Below, piece by piece: positions 34,835-44,206 of a stretch of DNA of 62,292 nt. Under the pieces are notes generated by a model that was not told where the DNA came from, did no database searches, and saw nothing but the letters and a program-made list of their open reading frames with translations. A program made the position numbers and the translations under genes. Positions within the stretch are counted from its first letter, which is position 1, and the number at the start of each line of letters is the position of its first letter. Source of the DNA: Fidelibacterota bacterium. GTDB lineage: Bacteria; Fidelibacterota; UBA8477; JABMPR01. Where the stretch lies: contig JAIPJM010000003.1 in NCBI GenBank assembly GCA_021734255.1, positions 125,517-187,808 of the forward strand, written 5' to 3'.

Positions 34835-37402
34835 CTATTCAGCTAAGACAACTGCCTTTCTGTGAACCGTGTGAAGGGGAACTTTTTCGACCGGTACTTC
34901 AAAAAACGAGGGCAGGAATTCGTTCATCCGTATTCCCTTGCCGTCTTTAACGAGGCTTGTGACCTCGAGGCTATTGCCCTTTATCGTAATAGACTGGATA
35001 TACTCTTTGATATCCAGTGATATTTTTCGGCGCTTACGCTCGCGTTCAATATACACATTTTTTTTATGTTCAAAGTTCTGTTTTGACTCATTTAACAACA
35101 ATTCTGAGATATCATTTTCGAACTGAATCTGCTGTTGAATCGCATTTATATGCGATGTGATCGCTTCTGTTCTGCCGTCAAACCACGTCGCCTCCAGGAT
35201 CTCCAGACCCTGCGGTAAATGCTCATTCATTGCCTCCTGAATGTCAGCGACCCTTCTGAAACAGAGGACATCCATGAACTCAGTCTCAGAGGTATAGCCT
35301 AATGGCAAAGCCGGGCCACTTGAGATCTTGGGACGACGATTGAAGCCCTGGGAATAGACCACCGGGATCCTGGCAAGACCGATGGAGCGAATGATCAGCT
35401 TCTGGATATCCAGGTGCCCGAGATAACTGGCCATCCCCTTTTTTGAGAACTTGAGTCGTGCAGTAAAGACCGGTGTCTGCCCATCCAATTCTGGTTCGGG
35501 TTCACGCGGCGCCACCTTGAAAGGTTCCGGTTTGTGTTCGGAATCTGCAACCGTGTCATCCTTAACAATTCGCATGATGAGTTCATCAAAATCGCAGACC
35601 CCGCAGGCCAAGCAACCATCACGACAATCAATGACTGTCGCTTCCTGATAGGCTTTTCGTCGTTCACGCTTTAGAAATTTTTTCAGAATGCTGTTATCAA
35701 CAATATCCCATGGTAATGCCTCATCCACATCACGCTCACGGAGATAACTCTGGTAATCAACATCTGCTTCATCAAAGGCCTTCATCCAGCGGTCATATCT
35801 GAAGTAGTCTCCCCAGCTGTCAAAACGAGCACCGTCAGCCCAGGCATTGTAAATGGCCTGCGCGACACGGCGATCCCCTCTGGATATAACACCCTCGATC
35901 TCAGAGTATTTAGGATCCCGATAGGAGGCGCGGACATTCTTCTGCTTCAGTTGCTTCATCAGGAAATCGATCTTTTCGCGAATGACCTCCTTGCTGTCCT
36001 GAGCCTCCCACTGAAAGGGCGTCTCCGGTTTGGGGATAAAGGTGGACAGCGTCACGTTGATCTTAATGCGACCGTAGGGCTGAGCCATCTCACGCACCTG
36101 ATTGATCAGATCCACAATGCCCTGAAGGTCGGCCTGGGTTTCGGTGGGCAGACCCAGCATAAAGTAGAATTTCAGGGTCTTCCAGCCGCCATCCAGGGCG
36201 ATCCTGACCGATGAATGGAGATCTTCATCACTGATAAGCTTGTTGATCACCCGGCGCATTCGCCAGGTCCCTGCTTCCGGAGCGAAGGTCAGTCCTGATT
36301 TGCGCTCCTCGGCAGCAATGCTAGCAATTTCTTTGGTAAAGGTATCCAGTCGCATGGAAGGAAAGGATACGGAAACCCTGTTCTCTCTCAGATAGGGCTT
36401 GAGGCCGTTGACCGTTTCACCCAGACCTGTATAATCACTGGTCGAAAGGGACAGGAGTGACATGTTCTTTTGACCTGTAGCCTCCAGAGTTGTCTTGGTG
36501 GACGCAATGAGCTCTTCCGGTTTTCGCTCCCGAACGGGACGATAAACCATACCGGCATGACAGAACCTGCAGCCCTGAGTACACCCCCGCATGACCTCTA
36601 CAGCAAATCTATCCTGGGCAGTTTCAATAATGGGGACAATGGGTTTGGTGGGGTAATTGGATGCCTCCAGATTGGGGATCTTAGCTGACTTGACACGATC
36701 CGGGGCTGGTTCATGTTTTTTGCCCGTAATAATGCGTTCGCCATTTTCATTGGGCTGGGTCTCATAAAGAGAGGGCACGTAGACACCTTCTGGAAACTCC
36801 GATAACTGTTTGAGCAGCTCCGTTCGAGAAACGCCATCTTTCCTGGCCCTGCCGATAGTTCTGACCAGATCGGCCAACAATTCTTCTGCATCCCCGATCA
36901 CAACGACATCGAAGAAATCTGCCACTGGCTCGGGATTATAGGCATTGGTCCCGCCAGCCATGATGATGGGGTCACTATCAGAGCGATCCCTGGCCCAGAT
37001 AGGAATATCTGAAAGATCCAGCATGTTCACGATATTGGTGTAGAGCAGATCGTATGGCAGTGAAAAGCCAACAATATCAAAATCCTTCAGGTCGTGCTTG
37101 GACTCCAGACTGTACATGGGCAAGCCATGTTCCCGCATGAGGGCTTCCATATCTGGCCAGGGAGCATACACACGCTCAGCTGCGATATCTTTCTCACGGT
37201 TCAGAATATGGTAGAGGATCTGAAAGCCATTATACGGCATAGCCGTGTCATAGACATCGGGGAATGCCAGCGCCATGGTTGTCAGCTCTTGATCCCAGTC
37301 TTTGGTAATAATATTGTGTTCATTCCCCAGATAGCGTCCAGGCTTGGACACTCCTGAGAGAATACGTGTGTGGAGAATATGTTCTATATCTTTGGGCTGC
37401 AC
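34835..37402 (-). CDS. Radical SAM protein (TIGR03960-type) fused to DUF2344 domain
   Basis: 855 residues. The N-terminal part resembles a B12-binding-like domain (FDIVGFSLPYDLLYTNIVNM), then a radical SAM core with FAVEVMRGCTQGCRFCHAGM, whose CxxxCxxC holds the cluster, and GLTFAPEAGTWRMR. A Cys-rich stretch DCRDGCLACGVCDF near residue 610 may bind another metal or cluster. From about 650 (FTARLKFSKKGMASYLGHLD) the DUF2344/TIGR03936 domain follows, ending near 855. In many bacteria these are two adjacent genes upstream of rng; here they are fused and followed by rng. The function is thought to concern RNA modification but is not proven. Confidence 0.9.
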   Translation of the reverse strand: MQPKDIEHILHTRILSGVSKPGRYLGNEHNIITKDWDQELTTMALAFPDVYDTAMPYNGFQILYHILNREKDIAAERVYAPWPDMEALMREHGLPMYSLESKHDLKDFDIVGFSLPYDLLYTNIVNMLDLSDIPIWARDRSDSDPIIMAGGTNAYNPEPVADFFDVVVIGDAEELLADLVRTIGRARKDGVSRTELLKQLSEFPEGVYVPSLYETQPNENGERIITGKKHEPAPDRVKSAKIPNLEASNYPTKPIVPIIETAQDRFAVEVMRGCTQGCRFCHAGMVYRPVRERKPEELIASTKTTLEATGQKNMSLLSLSTSDYTGLGETVNGLKPYLRENRVSVSFPSMRLDTFTKEIASIAAEERKSGLTFAPEAGTWRMRRVINKLISDEDLHSSVRIALDGGWKTLKFYFMLGLPTETQADLQGIVDLINQVREMAQPYGRIKINVTLSTFIPKPETPFQWEAQDSKEVIREKIDFLMKQLKQKNVRASYRDPKYSEIEGVISRGDRRVAQAIYNAWADGARFDSWGDYFRYDRWMKAFDEADVDYQSYLRERDVDEALPWDIVDNSILKKFLKRERRKAYQEATVIDCRDGCLACGVCDFDELIMRIVKDDTVADSEHKPEPFKVAPREPEPELDGQTPVFTARLKFSKKGMASYLGHLDIQKLIIRSIGLARIPVVYSQGFNRRPKISSGPALPLGYTSETEFMDVLCFRRVADIQEAMNEHLPQGLEILEATWFDGRTEAITSHINAIQQQIQFENDISELLLNESKQNFEHKKNVYIERERKRRKISLDIKEYIQSITIKGNSLEVTSLVKDGKGIRMNEFLPSFFEVPVEKVPLHTVHRKAVVLAE

Positions 37403-37599
37403 CCAATTATCCTTTCGTCCGCCTACGCATGGTACTCAAACCACCCATAGGTCCGGGGGGTCAACAATGCTACGGCACAATTATATGAACCCCCTGTACT
37501 GCATCCAATTATAATTCAGTTCTGGCCAAAAGCCATGAAATGATGTGAAAAAGGGTCATGATAGGGTTAACTTTTCGTAAAGACAGACAGGAGACTGAA

Positions 37600-37851
37600 A
37601 TGAATGAATCAAAAGAAGAATGGGTTGTGATAAGAAAAGTAGAAGGCGACATAACGGCGGACATGCTCAGTGAAGCATTAAAGAATGCAGGGGTCCCCTG
37701 TGAGGTCAAACGAAGCATGTTGGCATCAGGGCTGGGTGCACGTTCTGTGTCGCTGGCAGGTAATCAGGCCACACTACTGGTACCGCCGGACAAGGTAGAA
37801 GAAGCAGAAGCAGTTCTTGAAGCGATCGACTACGAACCCGGGGATGATTGA
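37600..37851 (+). CDS. DUF2007-like small protein
   Basis: 83 residues: WVVIRKVEGDITADMLSEAL, a NAGVPCEVKRS middle and LLVPPDKVEEAEAVLEAIDY at the end, a small alpha/beta fold like DUF2007 signal-transducing proteins. The ATG at 37600 is preceded by AGGAG at good spacing, so the longer frame from 37558 is not used. It lies 97 bases upstream of hisS on the same strand. Function unknown. Confidence 0.8.
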   Translation: MNESKEEWVVIRKVEGDITADMLSEALKNAGVPCEVKRSMLASGLGARSVSLAGNQATLLVPPDKVEEAEAVLEAIDYEPGDD

Positions 37852-37948
37852 TCTCTTTTTGGGCCAGGTGAGACAGAATTAATATCTATTCAATCCTCAA
37901 TATCTATATTGAATGGTTGACTATTTAGTAATGAAAGAAATTTGAACC

Positions 37949-39208
37949 ATGCCCGATAAAGTCCAACGTGTTAAAGGTGTAAACGACATCCTTCCGGAAG
38001 AGGCTGCCAAATGGCAAGCCCTTGAGACGGTTATCCGGGAAGTGATGGATCGCTTTAGCTTTGGTGAGATCCGACCCCCCATTTTTGAAAAGACCGACCT
38101 GTTTGCCAGGGGAGTCGGGGAAGATACCGATATTGTATCAAAAGAGATGTATACCTTTTCTGACATGAGTAAATCCTCACTCACCCTGCGCCCCGAATTA
38201 ACGGCCGGTGTGGTTCGCAGCTACATCCAGAACAACCTGCAGCAGGTTTCTCCCGTTCAAAAACTATGGTACGAGGGACCCATGTTCCGCCAGGAGCGAC
38301 CCCAGAAGGGTCGCTATCGCCAGTTCTGGCAGTTTGGTGCCGAAGCCATTGGTTCGCCCAATCCTGAGCAGGATGTGGAGATCATCGCCCTTTTTCATAC
38401 CATCCTCCAGAAACTGGGGATCGCGGGGTCGGTTAGCCTGAAAATTAACAGCGTGGGTGACTCGGAAAGCCGGGCCAACTATCGAACAGCACTCCAGGAT
38501 TATTTGAGACCCCGCCTGGCGGACCTGTCCGAGACCAGCCAGCATCGATTTGAATCCAATCCACTGCGCATTCTTGACAGCAAAGCGCCCAACGACAAAG
38601 AGATAATCGCCGGTGCACCCCGCATTCTGGACTGTCTCAATGAAAGCTCCAGCCAGCATTATAGCCAGGTCCTGAAAATGCTGGACGACATGGGCATCGC
38701 TTATGTTCAGGACGATCTTCTCGTTCGCGGTCTCGATTATTATACCCACACCATTTTTGAGTTCACCTCAGATGCCTTGGGAGCCCAGGATGCTATTTGC
38801 GGGGGTGGACGGTATAACGACCTGGTCCACGAGTTGGGTGGCAAGGAAACACCGGCCATCGGGTGGGCTTCCGGAATTGAACGGTTACTACTGGTCATCG
38901 ATGCTATGCAGCCCCTGGAAACAAAATCGACGATCGACTGCTTTCTGGTCGCGCTGGGGGATAATTTAAGGGAAAAAGCCCCAGGAATCGTCCAAACGTG
39001 GAGAAATGGAGGGCTAAGCTGTGATTTTGATACCCTAAGGCGCAGTATGAAGGCCCAAATGCGAGAGGCAAATCGACAAGGTGCTGCTTATGCTGCCATT
39101 CTCGGCGAGGAAGAATATGCACACGGTGAGGTACAACTCAAGAATTTCGAGACCGGTGAGCAGACGGCAGTTGCTATAGAGAAAGTTGTGAGCACCATAA
39201 AATCCTAA
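37949..39208 (+). CDS. hisS: Histidyl-tRNA synthetase
   Basis: Class II aminoacyl-tRNA synthetase of 419 residues, cytoplasmic. Motif 1 region (MDRFSFGEIRPPIFEKTDLF), motif 2 MFRQERPQKGRYRQFWQFGA, the histidine-specific LVRGLDYYTHTIFEF and motif 3 AIGWASGIERLLL are all present, followed by an anticodon-binding domain. The upstream gap contains ATTCAAT and ATTGAAT arms (37888-37914) that may belong to the promoter region. No T-box-like leader was seen. Confidence 0.97.
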   Translation: MPDKVQRVKGVNDILPEEAAKWQALETVIREVMDRFSFGEIRPPIFEKTDLFARGVGEDTDIVSKEMYTFSDMSKSSLTLRPELTAGVVRSYIQNNLQQVSPVQKLWYEGPMFRQERPQKGRYRQFWQFGAEAIGSPNPEQDVEIIALFHTILQKLGIAGSVSLKINSVGDSESRANYRTALQDYLRPRLADLSETSQHRFESNPLRILDSKAPNDKEIIAGAPRILDCLNESSSQHYSQVLKMLDDMGIAYVQDDLLVRGLDYYTHTIFEFTSDALGAQDAICGGGRYNDLVHELGGKETPAIGWASGIERLLLVIDAMQPLETKSTIDCFLVALGDNLREKAPGIVQTWRNGGLSCDFDTLRRSMKAQMREANRQGAAYAAILGEEEYAHGEVQLKNFETGEQTAVAIEKVVSTIKS

Positions 39209-39345
39209 GGTGTCTTTCTGAGTGTAGCCTTGGGCGCAACGAAGAATCTCGATCCACATTTTCGAAATCAGCTTGTGGAGATCCTTCGCCCAGCCTGCCC
39301 TGAGCGCAGCCGAAGGGCTCAGGATGACATTCAATGTGAATTGAA
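39209..39345. repeat. Dispersed CTGAG...CTCAG repeat element
   Basis: This intergenic stretch begins TTTCTGAGTG, has GAAGAATCTC in the left half, GAGATCCTTCGCCC in the right half and ends GGGCTCAGGATGACA, so the halves are imperfect inverted copies. The same design occurs at 52380-52625 and three times at 60595-61063. It is a noncoding repeat family between hisS and the methyltransferase gene. The right end contains an inner palindrome around CCCTGAGC and GGGCTCAGG. Confidence 0.75.
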
Positions 39346-39347
39346 GA

Positions 39348-40106
39348 ATGGAAAATCAGTCCCAAATATTAACCAAAGCCCAAACCACCGCTTTCCGGAA
39401 CCTGAAACAGTCTAAATTCCGGAAACAGGAACAGCTCTTTCTCATGGAAGGAACTCGACTCTGCCAGGAAGGGCTTAACTCAAACCTGACAATCACAGCC
39501 TGCATTACCGAAAAAGATTTTCACAAGGTGGACATCCCTTCCGGCGTACCCCAGTACGAGGCCACGCGGCTGCAGATGGAACAGATCAGTGACAGCAAAA
39601 ATCCCCAGGGAATCATCTGCATCGCTCGAATCCCTGAGCCTGTCAGTTTTCCTGCCCCAGAGATCGGTGGGGTGGTGCTGGCTCTGGATCGCCTGGCTGA
39701 TCCCGGGAATATGGGAACGATCTTCCGTAGCGCTCTGTGGTTTGGTGTCAAACACATCCTACTGGGTCCTGGCTGCGTAGATCCCTTCAGCCCCAAGGTT
39801 GTTCGAAGCAGTATGGGGGCCATTGCCACTCTGGATATTCAGAGCAGTGATGATCTTGTCCAATCGCTCCAGGACTGGACCCTGGCTGGAGGAGATGCGG
39901 CTGTTCTCCATATGGTCGGTGAAGACCTGCGGTCATTCAGACCAGAACACGGACTCATGCTCGTGGTTGGCTCAGAAGCCCATGGCGTTGATCCAGAACT
40001 TCTGGTCAGCTCCAAACCTGTGTCGATCAAGCGAGCAGGCGCAGGTGAATCCCTAAATGCTGCCATGTCTGCCAGCATTGCCCTGTATGAACTAAAAGGA
40101 CGGTAA
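39348..40106 (+). CDS. SpoU/TrmH-family RNA 2'-O-ribose methyltransferase
   Basis: 252 residues with an N-terminal substrate-binding domain (KFRKQEQLFLMEGTRLCQEG) and a SPOUT knot: VLALDRLADPGNMGTIFRSA (motif 1), LMLVVGSEAHGVDPELL (motif 2) and VSIKRAGAGESLNAAMSASI (motif 3 with SAM site). It resembles RlmB-type 23S rRNA methyltransferases. The exact target position cannot be read from sequence. It is the gene after hisS, beyond a repeat element. Confidence 0.92.
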   Translation: MENQSQILTKAQTTAFRNLKQSKFRKQEQLFLMEGTRLCQEGLNSNLTITACITEKDFHKVDIPSGVPQYEATRLQMEQISDSKNPQGIICIARIPEPVSFPAPEIGGVVLALDRLADPGNMGTIFRSALWFGVKHILLGPGCVDPFSPKVVRSSMGAIATLDIQSSDDLVQSLQDWTLAGGDAAVLHMVGEDLRSFRPEHGLMLVVGSEAHGVDPELLVSSKPVSIKRAGAGESLNAAMSASIALYELKGR

Positions 40107-40461
40107 GGTTTAGCCTCAGATACACACAAATGATTTTATTTTGGCTCACCATCACAACGCTTGAATGACAAGCTTAATAGGAACGTAGCATGCTACGTTC
40201 CTTCCTACCCTGCCACAAATCCATTATTGCGATGAATCCAAAGTAAGTCTTGCTTACCATATACTAATTTCACGTTTCAAACCCGGAACATCATCTTTGC
40301 AACGGACTTCAACACACATATATTGCGCGGCTTTGATCGCCAAGGTGGTTTAAGCACTTGATAACGGTGAAAATGAAAACCCTGGAAATTTCTTGCCAGG
40401 TCAAGCTATAAAACAGACGATGGCCAGCGGTACAACCCTGGAACGAAAACGAGGATCAACG
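40107..40461. other. 355-base gap before the DUF2723 gene
   Basis: No gene is visible. It holds a perfect 24-base palindrome (40179-40202) and a small CCTGG/CCAGG hairpin near 40380-40400. An in-frame GTG/ATG extension of the DUF2723 gene from 40393 is possible but lacks a ribosome site. The remainder has no recognisable signal beyond likely promoter sequence. Confidence 0.5.
40179..40202. repeat. Perfect 24-base palindrome
   Basis: AGGAACGTAG and CTACGTTCCT flank a central CATG, together an uninterrupted palindrome. As RNA it gives a 10-pair stem with a four-base loop, 73 bases after the methyltransferase stop. The following bases (TCCTACC) are not a strong U-tract, so it could be a weak terminator or a dispersed repeat. 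Confidence 0.7.
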
Positions 40462-43400
40462 ATGGATTTTCTGAAACCCCGAGACATGATAAAAACCCTG
40501 CTGGCTACCTTTGTGCTGGTGTTCACTTTCATGGTCTATCTGGACACAATGGCACCTACCGTTTCTTTCTGGGATTGTGGTGAATTTATTGCCGTTTCCA
40601 ATACTCTCAGCGTACCCCATCCGCCGGGATCTCCCCTCTACCTTTTGCTCGGTCGCGCGATTTCAATCCTGCCTTTCACTGGCGGAGCAGCCCTTGATCC
40701 CATGCTTGGTGAGCCCCATTTCCATACCATCGCCTATCGTATCAACATGCTTTCACCCATTGCAACCGCATTTGCCAATATGTTCCTCTTTCTCATTATC
40801 GTGAGATTGGTAGAGGAATGGCGGGGTCGAATTAAGGGTAAAGAAGATAAATGGATCGCCTACGGGGCGGGTCTCATTGGTTCACTTGCCATTGCCTTTT
40901 CAGATAGTCACTGGTTCAACGCAGTTGAAGCTGAAGTCTATTCCATGAGTATCTTTTTCACCGCCATCGTGGTCTGGTTGATCCTCAAGTGGTCAGAGAA
41001 AGTGGACGAAGGCGGCGCCGGTGTGCGCTATATACTAATCATCTCTTACATGATGGGGTTAGCCATTTCTGTCCACATGCTGAATCTGCTCACCATTCCC
41101 TTCATCGCCCTCATCATGTACATGAAATTTCATCCTGAAGAAGACGGTGTCGAATTGATGGTCAATGTGCTGGCCGCTCTCGGTGTCGTGGCGGTAGGGG
41201 CACTCATTGCTGTTGAGATGGCCTTACCGGAAACCTCGTTTGAATATCTCAGACTTACAGATGGTGACCGGGGTTCTAAACTCCTCACCTTCCTGATCAT
41301 TACCGGTACAATTTCAGCTCTAGGACTATGGGGTGTTTCGCAAATTTTCAAGGGTGACAGAAGACAGCGTTATTGGAAACATATCAGTCTCATGGGCGCT
41401 GCTGGCGCCGCTTATGGCGCCATATCAGTTGGTGTGATCAAAGGGATACCTAAGATGGCCAACTTCATGGGACATCTCTTAAACACCGAAGATGCCGTGA
41501 GTGCCATTGGTGCCACCTTTGCAGTGGGAATCGTTCTGCTCATGGCTTTGATCTGGATGGCACCTTCCATCTGGCGTGCCAGAGCAACAGAGATCAGACT
41601 TGCCGCCATGGGATTCCTTCTGGTCCTGGTTGGATTTACCTCTTACGAGACCATTTTCATTCGCTCGGCTCAAGACCCAAATATTGATGAGAATGACCCA
41701 GAGACCGTGACCCGCGCCGTTTCATACCTGGAGCGTGAACAGTATGGTTCTTACCCCATGTTCTATCGTGATCGCTGGGGAACAAGCCCCCTGAACCAGA
41801 GAACAGCCATCCCCGGCTCATCCGTTATACTCAACAGCAATGGAAAGATGGGTGAGATCGTATCGGTGAACGGTAATAATGTCCTGGTTGACGTTGGCGG
41901 GCGTGAGCTCAATCAGAACATGGCTAACCTGAGTTCCATTGTAAATGGCTACAGCTCAAGGCTGGACTTTTTCTGGCGGTATCAGGTCAACCACATGTAT
42001 GTCCGCTATTTCAAATGGCAGTTCTGGGGTAGGACCGGAGACACGAGTGATATCAAACAACTCTGGGCACTTCCACTGCTACTGGGAATCGTCGGAATGG
42101 GATACCATTTCAATAAGGATTCAAAACGGGCGTTTGCAGTAACGGCTCTCTTTATGATGACCGGTTTTGCGATCTTGATCTACTTGAACCAGGATGATCC
42201 CCAACCCAGGGAGCGAGACTACTCTTATGTGGGGTCCTTTTATGCTTTTGCCATCTGGATCGGTATCGGTGCAGCAGCTGTGCTTGAAAAGCTGAAAGAA
42301 CTGAAAAAGGCTACACCTCTATTCTTTAGCGGCGCCCTTGCAGTAATGGCCCTGCTCGTCCCAGTCAACATGCTGGTGGCCAACTACCACACCCATGATC
42401 GTACAGGTAACTATGTGGCCTGGGAATATTCATACAATCTGTTGAACACCTGTGAACCGAATGCAATCATCTTTACTAATGGTGACAATGATACCTTCCC
42501 GCTCTGGTATCTACAGGAGGTTGAAGGCATCCGAAAAGATGTTCGAGTCGTCAATCTCAGCCTGCTGAATACACCCTGGTATATCAAGCAGTTGAAGGAG
42601 ATGGACCCACCGGTTCCCATGAGCCTCACAGAAGAACAGATCAATGGTCTGGGACTTGTAAGGTGGGAAGAACGCGAGATGTTTGTCGCTCCTCCCACAA
42701 ACACGCTGGACAAAACTGAAGAAGGGTCGCTGGAAGAAGGTGCCAGTGGCTTGAAATGGTCCTTCAAGCCTACGGTTTCCCGTCAAAGACATCCAGAGAC
42801 CGGTAAACTCATTGGTGGTCTGCGTGTCCAGGATGTGATGATCTTTGAGATCATTCGCATGAACAAGTGGAAGTATCCTGTATATTTTGCAGTAACAGTT
42901 TCACCCAGTAACCAGATCGGACTGGGAGAATACCTGCGAATGGATGGACAGGCTTATCAACTGCGCCCCTACAAAGTTGGCTTGAATATCGACAAGGATA
43001 TCATGTACGATAAGATCATCAATACATACCGGTACACAAACCTGGATAATCCTGATGTTTACTATCCACCAAATGTCCAGAGACTGCTCCAGAACTATCG
43101 TAAGGGATTTCTGCAGCTGGTATACCAGTACGGACTCACTGGGGATGAAAACCGGGAAATGTCACTGAACATTCTGCACAAGATGGATGAGCTTGTTCCG
43201 GACAACACCATTCCCATCACCTATATGGACCTCTATCTGCAGATCGCCCAGATGTATAATGAGTTAGGGGATGATTCCAGCTCCTACGTTTACATGGAAA
43301 ATGCGTTGACCCAGGGTCGTGAGCAACAGCCCGTGAGTGAAAAGATCAAAGTGGCAGCGATCTGGAATGATATGTTTGATGAAGCCGGGAAATCCCTGGA

Positions 43401-43602
43401 TATCCTACTCCCACTCAGTCAGGAAGCACCTAATAATGCACAGCTCGTCTACGAAACTGCTCGCGCTTACTTGAAAGAGGGCAATACCACTGACGGGGAA
43501 CTGTGGGTAGAACGTCTGGCATCTCTGGTACCCAATGCCCGGGAAGTCCAGCTACTGAGAGGGCAGATTGAGCTACTCAAGCAGGAAGCAGAAGACTCCT
43601 AA
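40462..43602 (+). CDS. DUF2723 multi-pass membrane protein (glycosyltransferase-like)
   Basis: About 1046 residues. The N-terminal half has about a dozen membrane segments and the conserved SFWDCGEFIAVSNTLSVPHP and PGSPLYLLLGR of DUF2723, a family related to GT-C glycosyltransferases (human TMEM260 is a relative that mannosylates proteins). The NDDPQPRERDYSYVGSFYAF and FTNGDNDTFPLWYLQEVEG motifs lie further on. The C-terminal about 250 residues are soluble, TPR-like helices. I prefer the ATG at 40462, preceded by GAGG, over 40393. It probably works in the inner membrane. A terminator follows. Confidence 0.88.
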   Translation: MDFLKPRDMIKTLLATFVLVFTFMVYLDTMAPTVSFWDCGEFIAVSNTLSVPHPPGSPLYLLLGRAISILPFTGGAALDPMLGEPHFHTIAYRINMLSPIATAFANMFLFLIIVRLVEEWRGRIKGKEDKWIAYGAGLIGSLAIAFSDSHWFNAVEAEVYSMSIFFTAIVVWLILKWSEKVDEGGAGVRYILIISYMMGLAISVHMLNLLTIPFIALIMYMKFHPEEDGVELMVNVLAALGVVAVGALIAVEMALPETSFEYLRLTDGDRGSKLLTFLIITGTISALGLWGVSQIFKGDRRQRYWKHISLMGAAGAAYGAISVGVIKGIPKMANFMGHLLNTEDAVSAIGATFAVGIVLLMALIWMAPSIWRARATEIRLAAMGFLLVLVGFTSYETIFIRSAQDPNIDENDPETVTRAVSYLEREQYGSYPMFYRDRWGTSPLNQRTAIPGSSVILNSNGKMGEIVSVNGNNVLVDVGGRELNQNMANLSSIVNGYSSRLDFFWRYQVNHMYVRYFKWQFWGRTGDTSDIKQLWALPLLLGIVGMGYHFNKDSKRAFAVTALFMMTGFAILIYLNQDDPQPRERDYSYVGSFYAFAIWIGIGAAAVLEKLKELKKATPLFFSGALAVMALLVPVNMLVANYHTHDRTGNYVAWEYSYNLLNTCEPNAIIFTNGDNDTFPLWYLQEVEGIRKDVRVVNLSLLNTPWYIKQLKEMDPPVPMSLTEEQINGLGLVRWEEREMFVAPPTNTLDKTEEGSLEEGASGLKWSFKPTVSRQRHPETGKLIGGLRVQDVMIFEIIRMNKWKYPVYFAVTVSPSNQIGLGEYLRMDGQAYQLRPYKVGLNIDKDIMYDKIINTYRYTNLDNPDVYYPPNVQRLLQNYRKGFLQLVYQYGLTGDENREMSLNILHKMDELVPDNTIPITYMDLYLQIAQMYNELGDDSSSYVYMENALTQGREQQPVSEKIKVAAIWNDMFDEAGKSLDILLPLSQEAPNNAQLVYETARAYLKEGNTTDGELWVERLASLVPNAREVQLLRGQIELLKQEAEDS

Positions 43603-43621
43603 ACCAGAATAAATATGTATT

Positions 43622-43652
43622 AAAAAGCCTCTGCTATGTCAGGGGCTTTTTT
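43622..43652 (+). terminator. Intrinsic terminator after the DUF2723 gene
   Basis: AAAAAGCCTCT pairs with AGGGGCTTTTT (one G-U), with a loop of 7-8 bases, and TT follows. The A-run on the left makes it able to act in both directions. It lies 19 bases after the DUF2723 stop and just before repeat copy A. Confidence 0.85.
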
Positions 43653-43660
43653 ATGTCTGA

Positions 43661-43867
43661 TAAACCGTTGAAACGGTTATCGATCGTACGAATAATCGTG
43701 AGGACCGACTGCAGTCTACGCTCTGAGAGCTACGCCTCGCCAGGGAAGTCGGGTGCTAATGAGAGCGGACCAAACACGATTATCTGGTGCTGGCACATTT
43801 CTACTAGCACCGGGTTTTAACCCGGTGTTACTATACCCAATTAGGGGGTAACCGTTTCAACGGTTTA
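43661..43867. repeat. MITE-like hairpin element, copy A
   Basis: A 207-base noncoding element bounded by TAAACCGTTGAAACGGTTA (43661-43679) and its inverse TAACCGTTTCAACGGTTTA (43849-43867). Inside are nested inverted repeats, e.g. ATAATCGTG/CACGATTAT and CACCGGGTT/AACCCGGTG. The right end overlaps the stop codon of the ATL gene (TAA at 43867-43865). Copies B and C at 56917 and 58826 share ends and the hairpin-rich style. No transposase is present in the window, so it would be mobilised in trans or be a REP-like repeat. Confidence 0.85.
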
Positions 43868-44206
43868 TATCTGATTATCTTCCGGATCGATCTGCGGTAC
43901 CCACTGATATTTTTTTAGAGATATCACCTCAGCCTCGCTAAAGATAATTCCTTCATCTTCCAACATCTTCCGCTGCACGGCACCACCCATTTCCAGATTC
44001 AGACTGATCTTGCCCTGGGCATTGATGATACGGTGCCAGGGAATATCATCTGAAGGCACGGCATGCAGCGCATAGCCCACCTGTCTGGCCTGGCCATAGT
44101 AGCCTGCCAGGGTAGCGATCTGCCCATAGCTTGCCACTTTTCCATGGGGCACCTGTTTCACAATGGCATAGAATTCTTGCCATTTGCTCTGTTTATCGCT
44201 GCCCAT
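43865..44206 (-). CDS. Alkyltransferase-like (ATL) DNA repair protein
   Basis: 113 residues matching the DNA-binding domain of O6-alkylguanine transferases: VPHGKVASYGQIATLAGYYG, ARQVGYALHAVP and IPWHRIINAQGKISL. The acceptor Cys of the usual PCHR motif is replaced by Trp (PWHR), the hallmark of ATL proteins, which bind O6-alkylguanine and flag it for nucleotide excision repair. The start abuts the stop of the Nudix gene. Its stop codon lies inside repeat copy A. Confidence 0.92.
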   Translation of the reverse strand: MGSDKQSKWQEFYAIVKQVPHGKVASYGQIATLAGYYGQARQVGYALHAVPSDDIPWHRIINAQGKISLNLEMGGAVQRKMLEDEGIIFSEAEVISLKKYQWVPQIDPEDNQI

